Shown here: one piece after another, positions 20,871 through 28,264 of the stretch
Layout of the letters: every line of letters begins with the position of its first letter
How positions within the stretch are numbered: position 1 is the stretch's first letter
Assembly (NCBI RefSeq): GCF_001672975.1
Contig: NZ_LZKU01000015.1
Coordinates: 1-32,390, forward strand
DNA length: 32,390 bases
Direction of reading: 5' to 3'
From: Mycobacterium sp. 1465703.0
Lineage (GTDB): Bacteria > Actinomycetota > Actinomycetes > Mycobacteriales > Mycobacteriaceae
Notes under the pieces: model-generated
The model's database searches: none
The model's input: only the letters and a program-made list of their open reading frames with translations
What the model was told of the DNA's origin: nothing
Position numbers and translations under genes: made by a program

Positions 20871-21701
20871 TCAAGCGGAACGCCACGTCCCACCGGCGCG
20901 CCGGACCTGGCCTGCGCAGACATCGCGGATTTCGTGCAGCTGATGTGCCGGAAAAGTGACACTTCCGATATCGATCAGCAAGCAAGCAAGCGCCCAACGA
21001 AGTGGTAGCAGCCCCAATTGCCCGGTGGTTTGCAGCGCGCCATCCGCGACCGTGCGGGCCCGCTCGATATTGCCCGAGCAGCACAGCGCGGCGGCCAGCA
21101 CCACGTCGCTTTTGACCCGGTGCCGCGGCGATGCCACGGCCATGGCCGCCGCCAGCTCAACCCCTTCGTCGGCATGACGGACTGCGACGTCGCCGTCGCC
21201 GCAGGCCATCGCGAGCTCGGCGGCCACCCACCGTCGGCGCACCGGCAGCCGGTCGGGCACCGCGGCGTCGCCGTTCGCGGATGCCAGCAGCGGGTCGACG
21301 CGCGCCAGCAGCGTCGCCGCGGCCGCGAAGCGCCCGACGCCCAGCGCGTCGGCCGCCAGCCCGATCAGCGCATCGGCGCCCGCCTCGGCATCGCCCCCGG
21401 CCAGCGCCAATGCCCGACCGTCCCAGCCCCGCGCCAAGGCGTGCCAACCGAGTTGGCGCAGAAAAGACCCCTGCGTGCTCATGCCCAACGAGGCCAGCCG
21501 TCCGGCCGAAACGGTGCGCCGCAGCACCGCGAGGTCGCGGTAGGCTGCGCCGTAGCGCCCCTGCCCGCCGGCCGCCACGGCGCGCAGCCACAACTGGTCC
21601 GGCGTCGTCGCCGACGGCAGCGGCCAGCTGCCGGGCTGGTCTCCGAAGGCGGCACCGGCCAACCGGCGCCCAATCAAGGAAGTGTGACGAGTTTCAATCA
21701 C
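20871..21701 (-). CDS. conserved hypothetical protein (Rv3415c type)
   Basis: A 276-residue, alanine- and leucine-rich, largely helical protein with no signal peptide. The repeated A/L/G helices (for example LAADALGVGRFAAAATLLARV and AVRHADEGVELAAAMAVA) suggest a TPR-like or alpha-solenoid scaffold, but no domain is clear. Length and position, between sigD and whiB3, match Rv3415c, whose function is unknown. GTG 21701 gives the family length; a GTG at 21752 would add 17 residues (TATAGT precedes it). It is 90 bases upstream of sigD on the same strand and could be cotranscribed with it. Confidence 0.8.
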   Translation of the reverse strand: MIETRHTSLIGRRLAGAAFGDQPGSWPLPSATTPDQLWLRAVAAGGQGRYGAAYRDLAVLRRTVSAGRLASLGMSTQGSFLRQLGWHALARGWDGRALALAGGDAEAGADALIGLAADALGVGRFAAAATLLARVDPLLASANGDAAVPDRLPVRRRWVAAELAMACGDGDVAVRHADEGVELAAAMAVASPRHRVKSDVVLAAALCCSGNIERARTVADGALQTTGQLGLLPLRWALACLLIDIGSVTFPAHQLHEIRDVCAGQVRRAGGTWRSA

Positions 21702-22062
21702 AATGATGTAGTAAACAGTTTGTGGTCTTCTTGTTACCGAACCGTTAATCACTATAGCCCATGGATAAATCCTGCTTACCGCTCACCCTTGCGCTGAGCT
21801 GGGAAATCACGTTTCGGTCAACTGCCTGGTAGCACGATGTCGGTTTCGCCAATTCATTAGAGATGAACGCAAAGTTAATTTTGCCCCGATCGCCAGATAA
21901 TTTGTCGGGCTAAGTGGCTATTGACGGAAATTCACCGTCACCCCTAACGTCTACGCATGACGGGTAGTCATCGGTGACCCCCACTCCACTTAATTTAAGT
22001 TGCACCCAATCGCGTTCACGAAACTGAGCTCGAGCGGGCCGGTGCAGAGAGGGAACGAACCA
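21702..22062. promoter_or_regulatory. AT-rich divergent control region of whiB3 and the Rv3415c-type gene
   Basis: About 360 bases without a gene, clearly richer in A/T than the surroundings. It contains a hairpin TGACGG (21922-21927)/CCGTCA (21935-21940) and a perfect 13-bp palindrome ACTTAATTTAAGT at 21988-22000. TAATTT inside the palindrome could be a whiB3 -10 element. No coding sequence is supported. whiB3 has a long leader and several regulators in M. tuberculosis, so multiple sites are expected here; which proteins bind is unknown. Confidence 0.55.
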
Positions 22063-22371
22063 ATGCCACAGCCGGAGCAGCTACCTGGGCCTAACGCCGA
22101 CATCTGGAATTGGCAACTGCAGGGTTTGTGCCGCGGGGTTGACTCGTCGATGTTTTTCCACCCGGACGGCGAACGTGGCAGGGCCCGCATGCAGCGCGAG
22201 CAGCGCGCGAAGGAAATGTGCCGGCAGTGCCCGGTGATCCAGGAGTGCCGCTCGCATGCCCTCGAAGTCGGTGAGCCGTACGGGGTTTGGGGCGGCCTGT
22301 CGGAGTCCGAGCGCGACCTGCTGCTCAAGGGCGACATCGGCCGCGGACGCAGCATCCGCCGCTCGGCCTGA
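22063..22371 (+). CDS. whiB3: WhiB3, iron-sulfur redox regulator
   Basis: A 102-residue WhiB-family protein of exactly the expected length. Four cysteines, Cys23, Cys53, Cys56 and Cys62 (C-x29-C-x2-C-x5-C), bind the 4Fe-4S cluster. The GVWGG turn follows, and a basic C-terminus RGRSIRR can contact DNA. In M. tuberculosis WhiB3 senses O2, NO and the redox state and controls lipid and polyketide synthesis, partnering with the principal sigma factor SigA. ATG 22063 has AGAGAGGG eight bases upstream. The region upstream is AT-rich. Downstream lies a redox-related operon that is not beside whiB3 in M. tuberculosis. Confidence 0.97.
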   Translation: MPQPEQLPGPNADIWNWQLQGLCRGVDSSMFFHPDGERGRARMQREQRAKEMCRQCPVIQECRSHALEVGEPYGVWGGLSESERDLLLKGDIGRGRSIRRSA

Positions 22372-22517
22372 TCCCCGCGGCTCCGGCCGCAATTGAACGA
22401 TTCACGGTCCCAGTCCGTGTCCTAGTCGTGGGCTAGATCGGGGAGGTCTGGTCCACAGTCGACGCGGCGTCGAGACGCGTTGCGCCACGCCGACTCCGCA
22501 CACACCGGAGGGGCGCT

Positions 22518-23396
22518 GTGGCTGGACTTTCCTTGCTTGCACGGCTGGGACAACAAGCGTGGCTGGATCGGCCGAGCTATCGGCTCGAACACGCATTGAC
22601 GTTCCTGTTCGCGGCCCTTGGCCGCAACCGCGATCGGGTCAGCAACGCATTGCACGGCACCTGGCTCGGTCATCCGGTGCATCCGGCGTTGACGTCAGTG
22701 CCGACCGGTGCGGTGACGACGGCCGTCGTGCTGGACGCGGCCGGCGTGCTGTCCGGGCGTACTGCTCGACTGCGTGACGGGTCGAGGTTTGCGTTAGGGG
22801 TCGCCCTTATCGGAAGTGTCGGCGCGGCGGCCACCGGTGTGACGGACTGGCAGCACACCCACGAGCAGTCGCGCCGCATCGGTCTTGTCCATGGCGTGCT
22901 GAACGCGGTCGCGACGGGCCTGTATGCGGTGTCCTGGTGGGATCGCCACCGGGGCCGTCAGCTACGTGGAATGGCGAGCAGCGCGGTGGGCTACGGCCTC
23001 ACGCTGGGCGGCGGTTACCTCGGCGGGGCTTTGGTGTTCGGATCGGGCACCGGCGTGGATCGTTCCGGCGCCCGGTTGATCGGCGCGCATTGGACGCCGG
23101 TGCTGCCGGTGACGGCGTTGGATGGGCAGCCGCGGCGAGTCGAGGTGGCCGGCGTCGGCTTGGTGCTGTATCGCATCGAGGGTCAGGTGGTGGCCACCGG
23201 TGCGCACTGCCCGCACCTGGGCGCGCCCATGAGTGACGGCTGGATTGATCGCGATCGGATCGTGTGCCCCTGGCACGGCTCGAGGTTCGCCTGTCGATCA
23301 GGAGAAGTGACGCGCGGACCGGCGACGGCCGCGCTGCCGAACTACCCGGTCCGGATTCGCGACGGAGTTATCGAGGTGCGCGGAGCGGCGAAATGA
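22518..23396 (+). CDS. DUF2231 membrane protein fused to a Rieske [2Fe-2S] domain
   Basis: A 292-residue fusion. Residues about 40-175 are a DUF2231 four-helix membrane domain with the GHPVHPALTSVPTGA motif and a second helix pair. Residues 190-290 are a Rieske domain with Cys231-x-His233 (HCPHLGAP) and Cys250-x2-His253 (CPWHGSRF), a complete ligand set. This implies a membrane-tethered electron carrier, with the Rieske domain probably facing the cytoplasm or cell surface; orientation is not clear. GTG 22518 is preceded by GGAGGGG. Its stop overlaps the hemerythrin start by ATGA. The partner reductase or oxidase is not identified. Confidence 0.9.
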   Translation: MAGLSLLARLGQQAWLDRPSYRLEHALTFLFAALGRNRDRVSNALHGTWLGHPVHPALTSVPTGAVTTAVVLDAAGVLSGRTARLRDGSRFALGVALIGSVGAAATGVTDWQHTHEQSRRIGLVHGVLNAVATGLYAVSWWDRHRGRQLRGMASSAVGYGLTLGGGYLGGALVFGSGTGVDRSGARLIGAHWTPVLPVTALDGQPRRVEVAGVGLVLYRIEGQVVATGAHCPHLGAPMSDGWIDRDRIVCPWHGSRFACRSGEVTRGPATAALPNYPVRIRDGVIEVRGAAK

Positions 23397-23908
23397 ATGC
23401 CTACGACGTGCTTTTCGAGCATCACGAGGTGTTGCGCGGTCTGTGCAAGAAGATCACCGATCTGCCGCCGGATTCCGACGAGCGCCAAGATGCGCTCGAC
23501 GAACTGCTGATCGAGCTGGACATCCACATGCGCATCGAGGATGACTTGTTCTACCCGGCGGTATCCGCGGCCAGCGCACTGGTCGCCATCGCCCATGCCG
23601 AGCACCGGCAGGTGTGGGATCAGCTGGCGACGCTGCTTCGCACACCACCGGCGGCGCCGCAATACCAGGACGAATGGAATTCCTTTGTCACGGTGCTGGA
23701 CGCCCACGCCAGTGAAGAGGAGCGCGACTTGTGCCCGGCCCCAGTAGATTTGAGTTCAGACGTGCTCGAGGCGCTGGGAAAGAGGATGGTCGAGCGCATT
23801 GCCCGGTTACGGCAGTCTCCCATCAACAAATTCCGGGTCCGAAGCCGTAAGGCCCTGCTGAGCTCTCTCGTTTCGGTGCAGACCAATTGGGGTAAGCAGC
23901 GCAAGTGA
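23393..23908 (+). CDS. hemerythrin-like HHE-domain protein
   Basis: A 171-residue helical bundle with the hemerythrin ligand pattern: His10/His11 (FEHHEVL), His45 and Glu49 ([13 protein letters not shown]), His71 (HAEHRQVW), and His105 with Glu109 (LDAHASEEE). The last 40 residues are basic and less conserved. Such proteins bind a non-haem di-iron centre and sense or store O2, or handle NO, iron or peroxide in mycobacteria. The ATG overlaps the Rieske gene's TGA, and the next gene starts by GTGA overlap with this one's stop. The three proteins are therefore probably made in fixed ratio. Confidence 0.9.
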   Translation: MNAYDVLFEHHEVLRGLCKKITDLPPDSDERQDALDELLIELDIHMRIEDDLFYPAVSAASALVAIAHAEHRQVWDQLATLLRTPPAAPQYQDEWNSFVTVLDAHASEEERDLCPAPVDLSSDVLEALGKRMVERIARLRQSPINKFRVRSRKALLSSLVSVQTNWGKQRK

Positions 23909-24660
23909 ACAGGGCCACATCTGTTGCGGTCGCGGCGCTCACCGCCACCATCGCTTCGCTAGCCGCGTGCGCAAACCAGCAAGGCAATCAGTCCAATACT
24001 TCGCCGACCAGCTCGACACCCGGTGCGGAGCGGTTGACCACCCAGCTGAAGACGGCCGACGGCAGCCCCGTCGCCAACGCCACCTTCGAATTCGCGAACG
24101 GCTATGCGACGGTGACCGTGGAGGCCGGTCCCAACCAGGTGCTGAGCCCCGGCTTCCATGGGCTGCAAATCCATTCGGTGGGCAGATGCGAGCCGACTTC
24201 GGCTGCGCCCGCCGGAGGATCGACCGGGGACTTCGAGTCCGCCGGTGCCGTCTACCAGGCGTCGAATCACACGAGCTACCCCGCCAGCGGCGACCTGACC
24301 GCACTGCAGGTTCGCTCCGACGGCTCGGCGAAACTCGTCACCACCAGCAATGCGTTCACCGCATCCGACCTGCGTAACAGCTCGGGCACCGCGCTGATCA
24401 TTCACCAGACCGCGGATAACTTGGGCAACACCCCCACTACTGAGTCGGGCAAGCGGTTGGCGTGCGGTGTGATCGCGGCGCCGTCCGCGACGACCACGAC
24501 GACCACCAGCGTCACGACGAGCACCACGACCACCCTCGTGCCCCCGGCGACCACCAGCACCAGCACCAGCACCGTCACCGTCACCAGCACCCCGACCCTG
24601 ACAACGTCCGTACCGACCACGACCGTGACGTCGCCGCAATACTCTCCGCCCGGGCGCTGA
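23905..24660 (+). CDS. SodC-like lipoprotein with degenerate metal ligands
   Basis: A 251-residue exported lipoprotein: signal peptide with lipobox LAAC (Cys22), then a Cu/Zn superoxide dismutase-like domain (45-192), then a threonine/serine-rich tail of about 60 residues that could span the cell wall. Fold markers are [15 protein letters not shown] (83-97), [28 protein letters not shown] (163-175) and GKRLACGVI, with the disulfide pair Cys95/Cys187. Of the copper ligands, the position normally His is Gln88; His90 and His167 remain. The zinc loop [12 protein letters not shown] keeps only His122, where SodC has three histidines. Dismutase activity is therefore doubtful; copper or radical binding remains possible. 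The start is GTG, overlapping the hemerythrin stop. Confidence 0.82.
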   Translation: MNRATSVAVAALTATIASLAACANQQGNQSNTSPTSSTPGAERLTTQLKTADGSPVANATFEFANGYATVTVEAGPNQVLSPGFHGLQIHSVGRCEPTSAAPAGGSTGDFESAGAVYQASNHTSYPASGDLTALQVRSDGSAKLVTTSNAFTASDLRNSSGTALIIHQTADNLGNTPTTESGKRLACGVIAAPSATTTTTTSVTTSTTTTLVPPATTSTSTSTVTVTSTPTLTTSVPTTTVTSPQYSPPGR

Positions 24661-24702
24661 TCCGCCGCAGCGAAAACCGCCTTCTCGAAGTTCGCCGACC
24701 CC

Positions 24703-24708
24703 TACAGT
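24703..24708 (+). promoter_or_regulatory. candidate -10 element of the HabA-like gene
   Basis: TACAGT fits TANNNT and lies six bases before the ATG at 24715. No ribosome binding site is seen in the spacer, so a leaderless transcript is plausible and the gene may be separate from the trio before it. Confidence 0.45.
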
Positions 24709-24714
24709 TCTGGC

Positions 24715-25128
24715 ATGCAGAAGGCGCTGTTCATCCTCGGCCTCGCCCTCTTTCTGCTCGGGCTGTTGACCGGGCTGGCCGTGCCCGCATTAAAGAATCC
24801 GCGCATGGCGCTGTCGAGCCACCTCGAGGCACTGCTCAACGGCATCTTCATGGTGCTGCTCGGTCTGCTCTGGCCATACCTCGATTTGCCGCACGCATGG
24901 GGAATCACCGCCGTCGCGCTGATCGTGTATGCCGGCTATGCGAACTGGTTGGGGACACTGCTCGCGGCGGCATGGGGTGCCGGTCGCCGATTTGCCCCCA
25001 TTGCGACCGGCGACTTTCAAGCCTCGACGGCCAAGGAGTGGGTGGTCAGCTTTCTGTTGGTGTCGCTGTCGCTGGCGGTGTTATTCGGCGTGGGCATCGT
25101 GATCGCCGGGCTTTTAACGACGCACTAG
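24715..25128 (+). CDS. hydroxylaminobenzene mutase/styrene oxide isomerase-like membrane protein
   Basis: A 137-residue four-helix membrane protein. The pattern LFLLGLLTGLAVPALKNPRMALSSHLEALLNGIFMVLLGLLWP, the YANWLGTLLAAAWGAG helix and VSFLLVSLSLAVL match HabA/HabB hydroxylaminobenzene mutases as I recall them, which rearrange hydroxylaminobenzene to aminophenol. Styrene oxide isomerase is a relative that uses haem with a conserved histidine; His36 in SSHLE is the likely equivalent. The substrate here is unknown. Its stop shares CTAG with the stop of the convergent FAD monooxygenase. Confidence 0.75.
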   Translation: MQKALFILGLALFLLGLLTGLAVPALKNPRMALSSHLEALLNGIFMVLLGLLWPYLDLPHAWGITAVALIVYAGYANWLGTLLAAAWGAGRRFAPIATGDFQASTAKEWVVSFLLVSLSLAVLFGVGIVIAGLLTTH

Positions 25129-26333
25129 GCCGCATGCACGTCAGGGGTGCGGACATGCTCGGGGCGAAAGCCCCGCCCGACGAGAAGCGGCGGAATCGCT
25201 TGCAGGGGGCCCATTCCCACGATCTTTGGGACGCGGATCGGTGACAGATCACCACTGAGATTGGGCGCGATCGCCTTGTCTTGCATCAACACCTGAAAAG
25301 CCTGGACGATCCGAGTGGGTAGCTCGCGCCGCCGCTGCACCTTCGCCAGATCGTCGTCGGTCACCCGGCCGTCGCGCAGCGGGCCGCACAAAGTGTTGGC
25401 GGCGGCCACCGCATCGGCGACGGCGAGGTTGATTCCCACACCGCCGGCCGGCGACATGGCATGCGCGGCATCGCCTATGCACAGCAGACCGGTCCGCCAC
25501 CACGTCTCGAGCCGGTCCACCCGCACGTCCAGCTCGCTGGTGTCGTCCCACGAGCTCAGGTCATTGACGTGCTCGCGCAACCGCGGTTGCGCGGTGGCGA
25601 TCCGCTCCTTGAACGCCTCCAGGGATCCGGCCCGGGGGTTCGATCCCTTGGGCATCAGGTAGGCGATCTGCCAATAGTCGCCCCGGTAGATCATGGCCAT
25701 CATCAGGCCCTTGCGCAGCACCGCGAACAGTTCCCGGGGGTCGCCGGGGCGCCATTTCAGCCGGAACCACAGCACGTCCATCGGGGAGTGCGCCGCGGCG
25801 GTCTGCAGGCCCGCCGCCGCGCGCACCGCGGACTTGCGTCCGTCCGCAGCTATCACCAGATCGGCCCGCACCTGTAGTTCCGGCGTGCGTACTCCGGCCA
25901 CTCGGTCACCGTCGAAGATCAGGTCGGTGACCTCCGCGTTGCGGATCAGGGTGAATTCCGAGTAGGCCGAAGCCTTTTCGGCGATGAAGTCGAGAAAGTC
26001 CCACTGCGGCATCATGGCGATATAGGGCTGCCGGAAGCCGAGCCGTTTGAGCACCTTGAAGTTGCCGAAGGTGCGAATCGAGCCGTCGGTGTCGAAGGCG
26101 ACGCGGTCGATCTTGGTGTGCGGTAACCGCAGGAACTCGTCGATGAACCCGAGTTCGTCCATGATCCGCAGGGTGGTCGGGTGCACGGTGTCGCCACGGA
26201 AGTCGCGCAAGAAGTCGTTGTGCTTTTCCAGGACGACAACCCGGATTCCGGCGCGGGCGAGCAGCAGGGCGTGAACCATGCCGGCCGGACCGCCGCCGGC
26301 AATGCATACCTGGGTCTGCATAACTTGCGTCAT
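25125..26333 (-). CDS. FAD-dependent aromatic monooxygenase (PHBH/UbiH fold)
   Basis: A 402-residue class A flavoprotein monooxygenase. The N-terminal FAD-binding motif is VCIAGGGPAGMVHAL (GGGPAG at 13-18), the DG motif is IAADGRKS (Asp164-Gly165), and the GD motif is GLLCIGDAAHAMSPAGGVGINLAVADA (Gly287-Asp288). These proteins hydroxylate aromatic or phenolic substrates with NAD(P)H and O2. ATG 26333 has GAGGAG eight bases upstream. It is divergent from the tandem-HTH TetR gene at 26411, which is the likely regulator. Convergent with it is the HabA-like gene, with overlapping stops, so both may act on related compounds; that is an inference. Confidence 0.9.
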   Translation of the reverse strand: MTQVMQTQVCIAGGGPAGMVHALLLARAGIRVVVLEKHNDFLRDFRGDTVHPTTLRIMDELGFIDEFLRLPHTKIDRVAFDTDGSIRTFGNFKVLKRLGFRQPYIAMMPQWDFLDFIAEKASAYSEFTLIRNAEVTDLIFDGDRVAGVRTPELQVRADLVIAADGRKSAVRAAAGLQTAAAHSPMDVLWFRLKWRPGDPRELFAVLRKGLMMAMIYRGDYWQIAYLMPKGSNPRAGSLEAFKERIATAQPRLREHVNDLSSWDDTSELDVRVDRLETWWRTGLLCIGDAAHAMSPAGGVGINLAVADAVAAANTLCGPLRDGRVTDDDLAKVQRRRELPTRIVQAFQVLMQDKAIAPNLSGDLSPIRVPKIVGMGPLQAIPPLLVGRGFRPEHVRTPDVHAA

Positions 26334-26358
26334 TGTGTGACTCCTCGTGGAGCGTGGA

Positions 26359-26389
26359 ATACAATTGCAGACTGCACCAAGTAATGTAT
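26359..26389. promoter_or_regulatory. candidate operators between monooxygenase and tandem-TetR genes
   Basis: The 77-bp gap holds a perfect palindrome TGCAGACTGCA (26366-26376) and a separated inverted repeat ATACA (26359-26363)/TGTAT (26385-26389). Their centres differ by three bases, so they may be two different half-site sets. TACAAT at 26360 could serve as the TetR gene's -10. Which motif is bound is unknown. Confidence 0.45.
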
Positions 26390-26410
26390 CACGGCGGCCG
26401 GGGAGGCGGT

Positions 26411-27211
26411 ATGGCTGCACAGGTGTCGACGCCACAAGTGGTGGAAGCCGCGCTGCGCGCTGCGGAAAAGCTGGGCAAGGACGTCGCCGACGTTCCCGTC
26501 GCGGCGATTGCGTCCGAGGCCGGGATCTCGCGAAGCACCCTGCTGCGACGCTTTGGCGGCTCACGCACCGCCTTGAATGACGCCGTTCGCGCGGCCGGAG
26601 TCGACCCGGGCGGCCTGCCCCCCGTCCGTGCCCGCGCCGTGGCGGCAGCCGCATCATTGATCAGCGAATCCGGCCTTGCCGCAGCAACATTGGAAGCGGT
26701 CGCGGCCCGAGCTAATTGCTCGGTGTACAGCCTGCATGCGGTGTTCGGTGGTCGCGACGAGTTGATGCGACAGGTTTTCGAACGGCACAGCCCGGTCGGC
26801 GACATCGAGGACTACCTGGCGCGCCCCTGCGATGACTTCGCCGACATGGTGCGCGGGTTCTACCGAACCGTGGCGACCGCGCTGAGCCGCGAACCCAGCG
26901 TTGTCCCAGCGATTTTCGCCGAGGCCTTTGCACGGCCGGCCAGTCCCGCGGTGCGATCCATCGCGGCCTACGGTGCCCCCCGCATGCTCGGCGTGCTCGG
27001 TCGCTGGTTCGAAGCCGAGATACGGGCCGGACACATCCGCGACCTGCCGCGGCCGCTGCTGGTTCAACAGTTGTTGGGGCCCATAGTGATTCATCTGTTC
27101 ACCCGGCCGGCTCTGTCCAATGTCCCCGCCTGGCCGCTGCCCGACATCGACACCGTCTGCGACGTCTTCGCCGATATGTTCGTGCGCGCCGTCGCGACAT
27201 CGACGCGGTGA
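26411..27211 (+). CDS. TetR-type regulator with two tandem HTH domains
   Basis: A 266-residue regulator. Two separate TetR-like HTH segments are visible: residues about 10-60 (VVEAALRAAEKLG, then VAAIASEAGISRSTLLRRFGG) and about 74-125 (RAVAAAASLISESG, then LEAVAARANCSVYSLHAVFGGRDEL). The second ends in the usual TetR turn YxxxVFGxRDEL. The C-terminal half (130-266) is helical and matches the common TetR ligand-binding part in size (DMVRGFYRTVATALSREP...). A single TetR has one HTH; this one would offer two DNA-contacting units per chain. ATG 26411 has GGGGAGG five bases upstream; an in-frame start at 26333 is unlikely. It is divergent from the FAD monooxygenase. Confidence 0.82.
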   Translation: MAAQVSTPQVVEAALRAAEKLGKDVADVPVAAIASEAGISRSTLLRRFGGSRTALNDAVRAAGVDPGGLPPVRARAVAAAASLISESGLAAATLEAVAARANCSVYSLHAVFGGRDELMRQVFERHSPVGDIEDYLARPCDDFADMVRGFYRTVATALSREPSVVPAIFAEAFARPASPAVRSIAAYGAPRMLGVLGRWFEAEIRAGHIRDLPRPLLVQQLLGPIVIHLFTRPALSNVPAWPLPDIDTVCDVFADMFVRAVATSTR

Positions 27212-27275
27212 CATACTGCAGCTTTCTGTTCCGTCGCGCTACCGGATGGCCTGCGCTCGTGCTTAAGTCGGGATT

Positions 27276-27926
27276 GTGAAACCGCTCGCTACATTCTTTC
27301 GAGACACGGTGGCAGCTCGGATAGTGGTTGCCGCCGTGCTCGGAATCGCCGTCGCCCTCGGGGTGGGTAACACGATCGGCTGGCGATTCGCGCTGGTCGG
27401 CTGGATCGTCACCGCAGGTATCTATGTGGTGTGGACGCGGCTTCTACTGGGTGGAATGGATGCCGAACAAACCTGCAGATACGTGACCAAGGAGGACCCC
27501 ACCCGCTGGGTCGCCGACGCGGTCATCGTGTCGGCAAGCGTGGCCAGCCTGGGCGGGGTCGGTTACGTGGTAGCCGCCGCATCCCGCTCGGGTCCCGGGG
27601 CCGTCGAGGCCGCCGCCGTCGGCGTGCTCACCGTCGCGGCATCCTGGTTTGCCGTGCACACGTTGTTCAGCATGCACTACGCGCGGCTCTACTACTCTGA
27701 CGAGCCGGGCGGAATCAACTTTCACGACCCGGAGCGACCTCGTTTTCGCGACTTTGCGTATGTCGCCTTTACCGTGGGCATGACCTATCAGGTGTCAGAC
27801 ACCGAAATCGGATTGACGTCGATCAGAGCGACGGTCTTACGCCATGCGTTGCTGTCCTATCTGCTCGGCGCCGTCATCCTGGCCGTCACCATCAACCTGA
27901 TCGCGGGATTGGGCTCCAAATCTTGA
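27276..27926 (+). CDS. DUF1345 membrane protein
   Basis: A 216-residue protein with about five hydrophobic segments: after an arginine start, [34 protein letters not shown], then [51 protein letters not shown], and a C-terminal [21 protein letters not shown]. The pieces [38 protein letters not shown] match DUF1345, a family of unknown function. GTG 27276 is used; no strong ribosome binding site is seen. It is convergent with the cyclase remnant, 22 bases away. Confidence 0.85.
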   Translation: MKPLATFFRDTVAARIVVAAVLGIAVALGVGNTIGWRFALVGWIVTAGIYVVWTRLLLGGMDAEQTCRYVTKEDPTRWVADAVIVSASVASLGGVGYVVAAASRSGPGAVEAAAVGVLTVAASWFAVHTLFSMHYARLYYSDEPGGINFHDPERPRFRDFAYVAFTVGMTYQVSDTEIGLTSIRATVLRHALLSYLLGAVILAVTINLIAGLGSKS

Positions 27927-27948
27927 TCGACCGCGGCAGGCTTTTCGA

Positions 27949-28228
27949 TCAGGCCGCCGGGTCGAGACTGAAGACCCGGACCGCGGCTGACTTGCCCTTC
28001 AAGGCATGCGATCCCCGGTCGGCGAGTTCTTGCGGTGCCGTGCCCAAGGCGTCGAGGGTTTGGTGGGTGAGCAGGATTGCGTCACCGGTAGTTTTGGTGA
28101 GCTGCTCGACGCGGGCAGCGACGTTCACGGCGTCGCCGATCAATGTGAATTCGAGCTTGCCTCCGCCGATCACCCACGAGTATCGCGTGCCGTATCCGAT
28201 CCCATGCCCACTGCAACAAGCGCTCCAT
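27949..28228 (-). pseudogene. remnant of a class III adenylate cyclase with internal deletion and frameshift
   Basis: On the minus strand an ATG at 28228 gives MERLLQWAWDR, nearly the N-terminus of the intact cyclase at 30197 (MDRIWQWAWDR). A frame change follows within a few codons, and the text then reads TRYSW and jumps straight to VIGGGKLEFTLIGDAVNVAARVEQLTKTTGD through ALKGKSA, matching the last 80 residues of the intact cyclase. The transmembrane part, HAMP, both metal aspartates and most of the catalytic domain (about 410 codons) are missing. It is therefore a decayed duplicate that cannot make a working cyclase. RidA lies between it and the intact copy. Confidence 0.88.
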
Positions 28229-28264
28229 GACGCGACAGTAGGCGCATATGGCGCTGGAATGCAC

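Noticed and set aside
24478..24660. Repeated ACC/ACG triplets in the SodC-like gene as a tandem repeat or CRISPR-like array
   Set aside because: They encode a threonine/serine-rich tail in frame; there are no regular units or spacers.
25125..26657. Longer N-terminus for the FAD monooxygenase (start at 26657)
   Set aside because: The extra 108 residues are arginine-rich and cover the divergent TetR gene; the FAD motif starts right after ATG 26333, which has a good ribosome binding site.
27924..27951. TGATCG/CGATCA inverted repeat between the DUF1345 gene and the cyclase remnant as a terminator
   Set aside because: The stem is only 6 bp with a 16-base loop and it overlaps both gene ends; it is too weak to call.
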